Shown here in pieces: positions 33,485-44,068 of a stretch of 64,000 nucleotides of DNA. Below the pieces are notes generated by a model, which worked only from the letters and a program-made list of their open reading frames with translations, had not been told where the DNA came from and ran no database searches. Source of the stretch: Ariolimax columbianus (taxonomy: Eukaryota; Mollusca; Gastropoda; Stylommatophora; Arionidae); assembly GCA_036924085.1 (NCBI GenBank), contig JAVGWX010000005.1:75488547-75552546 (forward strand). Reading direction: 5' to 3'. A program made the position numbers and the translations under genes. Within the stretch, counting starts at the first letter, position 1. Every line of letters starts with the position of its first letter.

Positions 33485-33545
33485 TGAGTTGTACTGTGTT
33501 TTGCGCCTAACGACCCACTTCATCCGACTTCAACATGGTGTAAAA
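33485..33545 (-). mobile_element. Isolated SINE central-domain fragment
   Basis: The minus strand contains TGTTGAAGTCGGATGAAGTG followed by a GGCGC motif, matching the central block shared by SINE families A and B. Confidence 0.55.
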
Positions 33546-33559
33546 AAAATGAATTATTT

Positions 33560-34019
33560 CCGATAGACGTACGGTTCTGTTGTATCATGAAACAAAACAA
33601 AAAAGCAAGTTTGTTTTGACAAATGTAACCACTTCACCACGCCGCCCCCACCACACACCACGGATGCCTCCCACCCCATCCCCCGTCTGGCTCAATGCAT
33701 GCAACCCACATAAGGAATCGGTAGGATAAAATACACCATCATTCATTACCATAACGCACACCCTCGTCACCATCTCTTCATCTCAACCACAAAACAGACT
33801 CACTCCGTCCACTACCCTGTTATCAGTCAGGCACCGCGCGTGCTCACTAACGACCGCGCGAGATGAAAGGCGAGCTGCCGACATTACCCCCCAACAGGCA
33901 CAAATTAATACGTTGATGAACTGTCATTAGCCTAACTAGCCGGTGCGCGCATGCAGCTAATGAAGTGCACAATAAGGCGGAAATACAATCGTTAGGGTAC
34001 TCAAAAACAGAACAGGATG
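33560..34019. other. Spacer, nothing recognised
   Basis: A CCACCACACACC-rich stretch near 33640-33660 and GC-richer sequence; no gene. Confidence 0.4.
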
Positions 34020-35255
34020 ATAGGTAACAGGTTGATGGGGTGTCTAAATGTCGAAACATGAGAGTAAAGTACCTTCAAGTTATGGTGTCTGTCTAAAACT
34101 GACAATACCGTACTTTCATGGTTTGATGCCTGTCTACAATTGACAGTATAGTACTTTCATATTACCGTGTCTAAATGTCGAAACAAGAGAGTAAAGTACC
34201 TTCAAGTTATTATGTCTGTCTAAAACTGACAATACAGTACTTTCATGGTTTGGTGTCTGTCTACAATTGACAGTATAGTACTTTCATATTACCGTGTCTA
34301 AATGTCTAAGACTGACAGTACAATGTTTTCATGGTTTGGTGTCTAAATGTTTAAAAGTGACAGTACAATACGTGTAAACTATGGTATCTAAATGTATACA
34401 ATTTACAGTACAGTACTTTCATGTTGTGTTGTCTAAATGTATCAAATTGACAGTACAATATTTTCATATTATGGTGTCTGTTTAAAATGGACATAACAGT
34501 ACTTTCATATTATGGTGTCTAAATATCTAAAATTGACAGTACAATGTTTCCATATTTTGGTGTCTAAATGTCTATTATGGAGAGTACAATGTTTTCATAT
34601 TATGGTGTCTTAAAATTAATATATAACAGTACTATCGTATTATGGTGTCTTAAAATTAACATAACAGTACTATCATATTATAGTGTCTAAATGTATAAAA
34701 TGTACAGCACAGTCCTTCAATGTTATGTCGTCAGTCCAAATTGAAATTATAGAAGTATTTTAATGTAATGGTGTCTGTCTGTAATTAACATGATAGTACT
34801 TTGATGATATGGGGTCTAAATGCCAACAATTGACATAATACTTTGATGATATTGGGTATAAATGCCAACAATTGACATTATAGTTTGTAATTTACATGTT
34901 ATGGTGTACAGGTGTTTACAATTGACAATAAAGTACTTTGATGTTACATTATCTGTCTAAAATTGCTTGTTCAGTATATATATACACATGTTTTGGCGTC
35001 TGCATTTGACAATACAGTACTTTGATGTTATAGTAAATGTGTACAATTTACACGATAGTGCGTTCTTTGATATTATGATATCTATATTTCTAAAATTGAC
35101 ATCTAAGTACGTTCATGAAATTGTGTCTATGCATTAACAATATACATTATAGAACGCAATTTGATGAAAGTTTGAATATACATATAAAACTTACATTTCA
35201 GTAAGTACTTTGATATTATGGTGAATAAATGTATAAAATTGACGTATAGTACCTT
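34020..35255. repeat. Long degenerate TTTGATGT/TTTCATAT array (45-60 bp units)
   Basis: About 22 diverged units built on CAGTACTTTCATATTATGGT plus GTCTAAATGTCTAAAATTGA. The shared core and variable spacing indicate an old, unhomogenised minisatellite. Confidence 0.8.
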
Positions 35256-35284
35256 GATATTCAGTTCAAGTCAATTGCAATCTT

Positions 35285-35560
35285 CACATCGAAAGTCAGA
35301 TACAATCGTTCTTCGACTCCATCTTTCTTTGCCTTAACGGTACACTCTGCCAGGCTATTTCTTGTCCATATTTTGATGTTATTCTTCCACGTTTAGCGTT
35401 GCCCCCTCCCACATTTTCTTCCAATATTGTTTTCAGCGATGTGTCATGTCTTTTAATGACAACAAACCATCTTATGTGTCGCACTCTGATTTTGTTCATC
35501 AATTCTATTTTCACCCCTGATTTCTCCAAGACATTTTTTTTCTTTACTGTCCGTAGATGC
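35285..35560 (-). pseudogene. LINE RT C-terminal relic
   Basis: The minus strand reads GVKIELMNKIRVRHIRWFVV, IKRHDTSLKTIL and NAKRGRITSKYGQEIA. The RWFGH-like RWFVV and the following basic block resemble the end of endonuclease/RT LINEs. Conservation is low. Confidence 0.45.
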
Positions 35561-35879
35561 GCCTATTTCTTCTATCTATCCACATTTCAAATGTTATGTT
35601 ATCTTTTCTAATAGATTGTTCTCTGCTAGAACAGGGCACAGTCCGTAATCGCGTAGACTCTTCCGCACTGGACCGTAAAAATTATTGGTTGCCTTAATTT
35701 ATAAGATTTATAGAGCAGTGCCTATATTTATTTCGATTCAATAGTTTGTGACCTACAACTTGTAAGTTGGGCATTTATTTTACGTTTGTGAGCACTTGAT
35801 TTATGTCAACGTTATATTAGTATTAAACGATTTTCTTGTCAGGATTTCACGGCGTTCATTTGCATCCAATTAAATTCAG

Positions 35880-37850
35880 TGGAAGCATAGGACAGCTCGT
35901 CTAACTTTACAGTGGGATCATAGAACAGCTCGTCTAACTTTACAGTTGGATTATAGGACAGCTCGTCTAACTTTACAGTGGGATTATAGAACAGCTCGTC
36001 TAACTTTACAGTTGGATTATAGGACAGCTCGTCTAACTTTAGAGTGGGATTATAGAACAGCTCGTCTAACTTTAGAGTGGGATCATAGGACAGCTCGTCT
36101 AACTTTAGAGTGGGATCATAGGACAGCTCGTCTAACTTTACAGTTGGATTATAGGACAGCTCGTCTAACTTTAGAGTGGGATTATAGAACAGCTCGTCTA
36201 ACTACATTGTGGGATTATAGGACAGCTCGTCTAACTTTAGAGTGGGATTATAGGACAGCTCGTCTAACTTTACAGTTGGATTATAGGACAGCTCGTCTAA
36301 CTTTAGAGTGGGATTATAGAACAGCTCGTCTAACTTTAGAGTGGGATCATAGGACAGCTCGTCTAACTTTAGAGTGGGATTATAGGACAGCTCGTCTAAC
36401 TTTAGAGTGGGATTATAGGACAGCTCGTCTAACTTTAGAGTGGGATTATAGGACAGCTCGTCTAACTTTACAGTTGGATTATAGGACAGCTCGTCTAACT
36501 TTAGAGTGGGATTATAGAACAGCTCGTCTAACTTTAGAGTGGGATCATAGGACAGCTCGTCTAACTTTAGAGTGGGATCATAGGACAGCTCGTCTAACTT
36601 TACAGTTGGATTATAGGACAGCTCGTCTAACTTTAGAGTGGGATTATAGAACAGCTCGTCTAACTACATTGTGGGATTATAGGACAGCTCGTCTAACTTT
36701 AGAGTGGGATTATAGGACAGCTCGTCTAACTTTAGAGTGGGATTATAGAACAGCTCGTCTAACTTTACAGTTGGATTATAGGACAGCTCGTCTAACTTTA
36801 GAGTGGGATTATAGGACAGCTCGTCTAACTTTAGAGTGGGATTATAGAACAGCTCGTCTAACTTTACAGTTGGATTATAGGACAGCTCGTCTAACTTTAG
36901 AGTGGGATTATAGGACAGCTCGTCTAACTTTAGAGTGGGATTATAGAACAGCTCGTCTAACTACATTGTGGGATTATAGGACAGCTCGTCTAACTTTAGA
37001 GTGGGATTATAGGACAGCTCGTCTAACTTTAGAGTGGGATTATAGAACAGCTCGTCTAACTTTACAGTTGGATTATAGGACAGCTCGTCTAACTTTAGAG
37101 TGGGATTATAGGACAGCTCGTCTAACTTTAGAGTGGGATTATAGAACAGCTCGTCTAACTACATTGTGGGATTATAGGACAGCTCGTCTAACTTTAGAGT
37201 GGGATTATAGGACAGCTCGTCTAACTTTAGAGTGGGATTATAGGACAGCTTGTCTAACTTTAGAGTGGGATTATAGGACAGCTCGTCTAACTTTAGAGTG
37301 GGATTATAGGACAGCTCGTCTAACTTTAGAGTGGGATTATAGGACAGCTTGTCTAACTTTAGAGTGGGATTATAGGACAGCTCGTCTAACTTTAGAGTGG
37401 GATTATAGGACAGCTCGTCTAACTTTAGAGTGGGATTATAGGACAGCTTGTCTAACTTTAGAGTGGGATTATAGGACAGCTCGTCTAACTTTAGAGTGGG
37501 ATCATAGGACAGCTCGTCTAACTTTAGAGTGGGATTATAGGACAGCTCGTCTAACTTTAGAGTGGGATTATAGGACAGCTCGTCTAACTTTAGAGTGGGA
37601 TTATAGGACAGCTCGTCTAACTTTACAGTGGGATCATAGGACAGCTCGTCTAACTTTACAGTGGGATTATAGCACAGTCCAGGTCTAATTTTAGAGTGGA
37701 AATATAAAACAGCACAGATCTATTTTTGAGTTTGAACACAGGACAGCGCAGGTCTAACTCTAGAGTGGAACCATTCTAGGTCTAACTTTAGAGTGGAACA
37801 TAGACTAGTCCAGGTCTAATTTTAAAATGGGAACATAAAACAGCCCATGT
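35880..37850. repeat. 33-bp minisatellite with higher-order structure, ~54 copies
   Basis: The unit is GATTATAGGACAGCTCGTCT plus AACTTTAGAGTGG (11 codons: DYRTARLTLEW). Variants (ACAGTTG, ACATTGTG, GATCATAG, CAGCTTG) recur in ordered blocks. Right-hand units from 37680 on are decayed. The 580-codon plus frame is an unavoidable result of a 33-bp stop-free unit. Confidence 0.96.
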
Positions 37851-37869
37851 TTAATTTTATAGTAGATTA

Positions 37870-38240
37870 ATGGTTAAAGACGAGAAGCTCGACTTCATCA
37901 CGTCGGGTTTTCCCATAGGACTCAGGCTTTCACCTGCCGAGAGGATCTCCTCGGGTTTCCCCAAAGGGCTCAGGCTCTCACCTGCCGAGAGCATCGCCTC
38001 GGGTTTTCCCACAGGGCTCAGTCTCTCACCTGCCGAGAGGATCGCCTCGGGTTTCCCCATAAGGCTCAGGCTCTCACCTGCCGAGAGGATCGCATAAAGC
38101 ACGAGTTCCGTAGCTCCAGCGATGACCAGGGATCTCCGGAAAAAACATTGACACCATGAACCGACCGTCGAAACTCGAATTCGAACTCTGATCGACACGA
38201 GGCACACGGCTTGACCACTTCCCCACAGATACCCATTTTA
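37870..38240 (-). mobile_element. Probable tRNA-headed SINE, family E, with internal 48-bp array
   Basis: The minus-strand head shows GGGGAAGTGGTCAAGCCGTG (A-box-like) and AGAGTTCGAATTCGAG (B-box-like). Its body contains four 48-bp repeats (CTCTCACCTGCCGAGAG, CTCGGGTTTTCCCAC) at 37893-38095. Only one copy is in the window, so the family status is tentative. Confidence 0.55.
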
Positions 38241-38560
38241 TAGTGGGAACAAAGGTCAACCCAGGTCTAATTTTAGAGGAGAAACGTAGGGCAGCACCAT
38301 GTGACATGTCCATATTTCAGTCATATAGTAGAACTAGCATTTAACAGTTTAGATGTGATACACCTAGAAACATGTAAATGTTTCACAACCCTGAAGTAAG
38401 ACCAAGAGATTTATTTGTGAAAATCTGCAATTTGGATTTTATATCCTTGGTTGCATGTCCATGTTTCACAGATATTTAATAGAACTGTTTCACTAATATT
38501 GAGCGGCCTAATTTTATTTTCCTACTGTTGTAGATATATTATTAGACATTTAGACACGAT
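38241..38560. other. Spacer with short related segments
   Basis: Similar segments (CATGTCCATRTTTCA plus AATAGAACT) occur at about 38308-38330 and 38453-38482. Confidence 0.35.
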
Positions 38561-38720
38561 TACATCAAACTATTACAAAAAGTGGAAGTTACTGTCATGT
38601 ATGCCTTGTCCACAAAAAGACGATCTTGCTTCTTATATTTCACCAAACACCCCAAAAGACCAATAGAAAATTCCAAGGATTCAAACATAACATTGATCTG
38701 GTAGAAGAAATATTTCATTG
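38560..38720 (-). repeat. Inverted counterpart of 31286-31451
   Basis: The reverse complement shares TATTTCTTCTACC, TATTGGTC and CATACATGACAGTAACTTCC with 31.3-31.45 kb, followed by TAGTTTGATGTAAT and GTGTCTAAATGTCTAA (one array unit). Confidence 0.6.
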
Positions 38721-39045
38721 AAAAAACCGACAAAAATGTTTGTGTTTATGCTAATTAATGGAAGGCATTTGAAAAACCACGGGAATACAAATTAGGACAG
38801 ACAGGAGATTCGAGCTAATCCTTGACGTTCGCCTCAATTAGCCATTTCGCGCGTATTGGGGCTCTTTTGGCCAGCTAATGAATGTGCACGTACCATTAAT
38901 GTGTCGGCAGATTCACCTTAGGTTAATAAAAACTAAATATCATCAGCATGTGCCATGTCGACATGGATTGCAACACTTCCTTCGACTAGTGATGTTAGTC
39001 GATTCTGTTCTTAACTTTATTCCTCCTTCACCTTCAACCCTCTCA
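38721..39045. other. Spacer, nothing recognised
   Basis: No feature found. Confidence 0.35.
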
Positions 39046-39049
39046 CTTC

Positions 39050-39240
39050 ATCCTTTTCACCTTGGAGTGCACATGCCATCAACCAACCCTCTCAGTTCAC
39101 ACTTTTCACCCTGGAGTGCACATGCCATCAACCAAGCCTCTCACTTCACCCTTTTCACCCTGGAGTGCACATGCCGTCAACCAAGCCTCTCACTTCACCC
39201 TTTTCACCTTGGAGTGCACATGCCATCAACCAATCAGCTT
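39050..39240. repeat. 49-bp minisatellite, 4 copies
   Basis: The unit is CCTCTCACTTCACCCTTTTC plus ACCCTGGAGTGCACATGCCA plus TCAACCAAG. Confidence 0.88.
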
Positions 39241-39289
39241 TAATCACACGTGTCATGTGAAATTTCTCCAGCTTCCTCTGTTTTCCTTA

Positions 39290-40175
39290 TTTCGACATCT
39301 AGGGTTCTTCTTCACGTGTTCTTTGCCTTTGCTTTCTCACTTTTCCCCTGTATTTTCCACGACAGCGATTGCCTGGTAATACTATCAGGACTTTCGATGT
39401 GTGTGGTCTATCCATTGCTACCTTCTTCGCGAGATTTCCCTTTTTCTCTCTTTCCTTGACATGTTCTCTCTCATAAGATTTAGTTTGCAATCGTGTCGAG
39501 CCACTGTAGGACCAGAAGCTTTCTCAAGGATTTGTTCACAAAGCCTTGTAATCTCCTAGTATTGAGTTTGGTCATCGGCTACGTTTCATTTCCATATAGA
39601 AAGTCTTCGTCCACACTGGATTTTAAAACCCTGAGCTTGGTATGCAATACGATAATTGCAGAGTTTCACCTGGTTCTCAACAGGGAAGAAGTAAAGCTTG
39701 CCTAATGTATCTAAGCCTTTACACACTCGCTTGAATCGCATGTCTTGTTTATGATGCATCCTAGGTATGTGAAGCTCTATGCCTACTCCAAAAGTGTTCC
39801 GATCAATTTGTTGTTAATTGCGTTTAATTTTACAATTGGTCTCTTTTCTGCGTGGATATTTGTACATATTTGCTATGAGATTCCCTCTAGTGCGTTTGTC
39901 CTCTTCTACATCTGGAGTTGGCTGTGAGATAACAGGTATATGTCGTCTGCATCTGGAGTTGGCTGTCAGATAAGAGGTATATGTCGTCTGCATCTGGAGT
40001 TGGCTGTGAGATAAGAGGTATATGTCGTCTGCATCTGGAGTTGGCTGTCAGATAAGAGGTATATATCGTCTGCAAAGTTCAGGTCGTTTGTGTTTCATTT
40101 CTCTCATTTGTTGTATTTTCTTCCATAATTCAACTAAGTGCCAGAAGGAATAGAAAGGGGGTCTGAAGACATCCT
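39290..40175 (-). pseudogene. LINE RT palm-thumb-C-terminus relic with an amplified FADD box
   Basis: On the minus strand from about 40170: a motif-B-like GVYQGCLQTPFLFLLAL, then the array of ADDIYLLSDSQLQM, then GISQQICTNIHAEK, IVKLNAINNK, FTYLGCIINKT, TKLRVLKSSV, EDFLYGNET, TKLNTRRLQGFVNKSLRKLL and GKYRGKVRKQRQRTREE. This order (QGC..SP, ADD, AEKTKxxKLN, YLGxxI, LYGSETW, CLRKIL, GxRxRGRxxx) is that of endonuclease/RT LINEs. Numerous stops and frameshifts are present. It is one of the longest RT relics here (about 880 bp). Confidence 0.78.
39905..40075 (-). repeat. 41-bp minisatellite that amplifies the RT catalytic FADD box, ~4 copies
   Basis: The minus-strand unit is GCAGACGATATATACCTCTT plus ATCTGACAGCCAACTCCAGA plus T, encoding ADDIYLLSDSQLQM. 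It is near identical between copies (CTGTGAG/CTGTCAG and one TAACAG variant). Confidence 0.85.
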
Positions 40176-40920
40176 TGATAAACCCCAGATTAAATATTAA
40201 ATGAGTGTGTGAGTTGTCCTTGTTTCCATACTCCTGCCCAGATGTTGAAGCTTCAACTATCTTCTCTACATGTCACCCGCCTTCCATTTGATCGTCGGTT
40301 GTCCGCATCACTTCAAGTAAAGCAGGAGCCATCATTACAACCAGCTCCTTGCAGGAATCCTGTATACGTACGTTTGAAATCGTGGTTTCAGTTGCATTTG
40401 CTTTACATTATCAGGTTGCTAGCCCCATCCACAACTCGCTTTAGTCGCTTTGTATGACATGCTTAGAAGGCTGCAGTGACCCTATTCTTGTCTGCCTCAA
40501 TGCAACTAGGGAGCAGAACTATTTATAGTTAGGAAGAGAAACAATGGTAATGACTCTGTCCTACAGTCACACTCTTGCACAACTTTTCACACGCTCTCTG
40601 AAGGTGAGACCCTTCCATTGACGTTTGGTTGGGCTGGTTTCTGAGAGCGCACAAACAGCATAGGTACATACAGACGCACACATACATCCAAGCACTGGTT
40701 TATGCGTCTTAATACCGCCCAATTGACTACGGTCTGGGGTGGAATAGGCGCGCCTCCGCCAGCAGAAACTAGTGAAGCAAACACAATAAACAAATAGTAA
40801 CGACATTTATTCCAACTGATAGTCTTCAGAAAAAATTGATAGGGCTGAGGAACAAATGGCTCTCGCCTCTTAGTAGTCACTCAGTGTTCAGGCTAGGCTT
40901 GCTGCCCATTCCCTGTGTTT
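40176..40920. other. Spacer with molluscan-looking repeat remnant
   Basis: 40440-40500 (TTGTATGACATGCTTAG, then CCCTATTCTTGTCTGCCTCA) resembles 54020-54090 (CTTACGACATGCTC, then GTGCTATTCTTGTCTGTG), suggesting another dispersed repeat. Otherwise nothing recognised. Confidence 0.35.
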
Positions 40921-40934
40921 GACCAGTGTCTGAT

Positions 40935-41176
40935 TAGCATCAGATTAGCGTGTGATTTCCATAACGGTAGAGCACATACCCTTCATGGCAAAGGTAAGGG
41001 GTTCTACTTCAGCTACTAGAGCGTTCGAATTGACCCAGCTGTAAAAATAAACTATCTTCAGTATGTCTCAGGGAATACCCTTCATGGCAAAGGTAAGGGG
41101 TTCTACTTCAGCTACTAGAGCGCTCGAATTGACCCAGCTGTAAAAATAAACTATCTTCAGTATGTCTCAGGGAATA
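40935..41176 (+). mobile_element. SINE family C fragment with a 99-bp tandem duplication
   Basis: A head-like GGTAGAGCACATACCC and GGGGTTCTACTTCAGC are followed by TCGAATTGACCCAGCTG. The stretch 40976-41074 is repeated at 41075-41173 with one visible difference (GCGTTCG/GCGCTCG), so the duplication is recent. Confidence 0.7.
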
Positions 41177-41299
41177 ATAAAATCAACTAGGACCTGCTAT
41201 CAGAGAACATTAGTCATGAGAGAAGAATGTACTACGTGTAGTTTCGACAGCAACAAACTTGTTTGTCTAGTAGATTGTCCATGAATGACTTCTACATGA

Positions 41300-42842
41300 C
41301 AAGACATGCTTCCTATAATACACAAGAAGCTGTAGCAGAAATTTAATAAGGCGATAGCTTCTAAAGTAACAAAGAAATTATGAAACGGTTGTTGTTCGAA
41401 ATCCGAAAGTTTCAAACGACCCGTGGTCTCAAGGAAGGTCAAATAAAATGGTTAGTCTTATTGAAGACGGAGGATAAACTCCGAGATTTCGTGTACATGA
41501 TGGTTCCGTGAAAGAACGTTTGGCAGATGAGAATCGAAAAGAAAACACTGCTGGCGGCTGTCCTGGAAAAAAATAATGACATTTTTAGCCAATACATCAC
41601 CTTATTTCCTAGATAGGTTAGTACGTCGCATAAGACAGACAATACCAACCAGCATGTCAACATAAACATATCAACCATTTCATGTACACCATTCAGGTAC
41701 TAGATGAATGTCAATTTGACTTATATTGGTCTAAGGTTACCAGCCCAGTATGCGACGCGGATGTCTCCTATCTCCCTTGGTATTCATAATGTTTATGGAC
41801 AGGATACCATACTTGGTAATCCCCGAAACTATTACATTCAATTAACTTTCTTAATCCCCGAAACTATTACATTCAATTAACTTTCTTAATCCCCAGAACT
41901 ATTACATTCAATTAACTTTCTAAATCCCCGAAACTATTACATTCAATTAAACTTTCTTAATACCCGAAACTATTACATTCAATTAACTTTCTTAATCCCC
42001 GAAACTATTACATTCAATTAACTTTCTTAATCACCGGAACTATTACATTCAAATAACTTTCTTAATACCCGAAACTATTACATTCAATTAACTTTCTTAA
42101 TACCCGAAACTATTACATTCAATTAACTTTCTTAATCCCCGAAACTATTACATTCAATTAACTTTCTTAATACCCGAAACTATTACATTCAATTAACTTT
42201 CTTAATACCCGAAACTATTACATTCAATTAACTTTCTTAATCACCGGAACTATTACATTCAATTAACTTTCTTAATACCCGAAACTATTACATTCAATTA
42301 ACTTTCTTAATCACCGGAACTATTACATTCAATTAACTTTCTTTCCCAAATGATGAGAATGACACGCATCAGCAGGAAAACAGTTTTCAAAATCGTCTGT
42401 GTGCTCTAAATGAAGCATGCGAGAAGCTTAATATGAAAATAATTACAGTAAAAACAGAAGTAATGAACGTCAGCAGAGCAGAATAAACACTCTATATCCA
42501 GTCCAAGACGACGGTTGAAAGAAGAGGGAGATAGAAGGAACACATGAAAAAAGAAATTATGTGACATACCAGTTTTCCTAATTACTCAGACACCTTAGCA
42601 GCCCGACCGGGACAACAAGATAACAAGTTAAAAAATATATTCACGCAAACTCTGATTTATGTGTCAGGTATGGACCGCAACGTAGTCGCAAGAATTAAAT
42701 AAACATGCTTGGGAGAAACGGTCAGTGTTACTAGAATGGAAAGTCAAAGGCAAGGAAATAAAAAAAACAGAACAACGTTATGTATAATGTATTCTTATAC
42801 ATAATTAAATAGTTTGAACGTATGCTGCACCAATCTACAACA
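41300..42842 (+). pseudogene. LINE RT relic X, left part (palm to thumb)
   Basis: The plus strand contains SMRRGCLLSPLVFIMFMDRI at 41743-41802 (RT motif B plus following helix), then the 35-bp array, then ALNEACEKLNMKIITVKTEV and MNVSRAE (after motif C), KTTVERRGR and LIYVSGMDR (YGCETWT region). The FADD box itself is not found; the array sits where it should be. The relic continues at 44069 beyond an inserted L2 element, and 42509-42842 is duplicated there. Confidence 0.7.
41818..42345. repeat. 35-bp minisatellite inside RT relic X, ~15 copies
   Basis: The unit is CCCCGAAACTATTACATTCA plus ATTAACTTTCTTAAT, with CCCC/ACCC/ACCGG variants. It begins immediately after the motif B segment of the relic. 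Confidence 0.93.
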
Positions 42843-44068
42843 CATTCTTCTTCTTCTTCTTCATCGATCAACTGATGATATGCTTCTAGTACGGTGTGGT
42901 TCACGATCAACTGGTGCTATGGTTCTAGTACGGTGAGGTTCACGATCAACTGATGCTATGCTTCTAGTACGGTGAGGTTCACGATAACTGATGCTATGGT
43001 TCTAGTACGGTGAGGTTCACGATCAATTGATGCTATGCTTCTAGTACGGTGAGGTTCACGATCAACTGATGCTATGCTTCTAGTACGGTGAGGTTCACGA
43101 TCAACTGATGCTATGCTTCTAGTACGGTGAGGCTCACGATCAACTGATGCTATGCTTCTAGTACGTTGAGGTTCACGATCAACTGATGCTATGCTTCTAG
43201 TACGGTGAGGCTCACGATCAACTGATGCTATGCTTCTAGTACGTTGAGGTTCACGATCAACTGATGCTATGCTTCTAGTACGGTGAGGTTCACGAAGGAG
43301 ACTGAGCGTTTCAGGTCTTCGTCGGTACCCCACAGCTTTTCTAGCATGGTCGCTCCCCCAGGCCAGACTGCCTCTCTTTGATCTGCATAGGTAGGGCATT
43401 CTTGCAGAATATGTTCTGGTGTTTGCTTGGGTGCTTCACAATTGCACGTGGCAGTGTCTCTGAGACCCATTCTGTGGAGGTGGGCCTTGGGTCTACAATG
43501 TTCCATTCTGAGTCCGAAGATCTTTGTCTGCCCATCTCTGCCAAGTTTGTCTATACTGTCATTTTCTAGCTTGAATTCTTTGTGCTGTTCTCACCACTCT
43601 GTCCTGGGGGATCGTTTGATGAGTGTCTTTTCTTCTTTATAGATCTGTGGATGGGGAATCTGCTTGCCGCCACTTCCGGCTTTTGTGAGCTCATCTGCTT
43701 TCTCGTTTCCAAGGATCCCACAGGGGGCCGGAATCCACTGAAGGACTAAATCTGTTGTGTTTTTTTTGGAGACAGCAATCCTATGTTGTATTTTATTTCA
43801 TGTGAGAGTCTATCTTGTTTGTGACTTGAGATGGCTTGGAGTACACTCCTGGAGTCTGTTAGAATGACCGTTTTCCTTGTAGTTATGTTTTGGCTGATGG
43901 GAATCTGATTTGCTGCACGAAGAGCGCTCGCTCTGAAACTGGTACAAGTCTCTCCTGCTGGTATGGAGTGAATTTCTATGTCGCCATTGGAGTGTTCAAA
44001 GTAGATTCCACTACCTCCCCTTTTATCGCTCACCGAGGCAGATCCATCTGTATACACGTTTGAAGGGA
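42843..44068 (-). mobile_element. L2-family RNase H LINE fragment
   Basis: The minus strand reads VYTDGSAS, SFRASALRAANQI, VILTDSRSVLQAI, VLQWIPAPCGILGNEKADEL, a stop, MEHCRPKAHLHRMGLRDTAT, CNCEAPKQTPEHILQECP, LWGTDEDLKRSVSFVNL. It is an RNase H plus CxC..H..C knuckle related to, but distinct from, family L1. The RNase H Glu position reads Ala and the His of the last motif reads Pro, so it is inactive. It ends in a (GAA)n tail at 42846-42862. Direct repeats of about 330 bp flank it. Confidence 0.82.
42880..43300 (-). repeat. 39-bp minisatellite at the 3' end of the L2 element, ~11 copies
   Basis: The unit is CTATGCTTCTAGTACGGTGA plus GGTTCACGATCAACTGATG. On the minus strand it contains the final VNLTVLEA codons of the L2 ORF plus adjacent 3' UTR, so the array grew from the LINE end. 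Confidence 0.9.

Noticed and set aside
35946..37688. 580-codon open frame of DYRTARLTLEW repeats
   Set aside because: A 33-bp unit without a stop keeps one frame open indefinitely; no start context, non-repeat domain or splice signal supports a protein.
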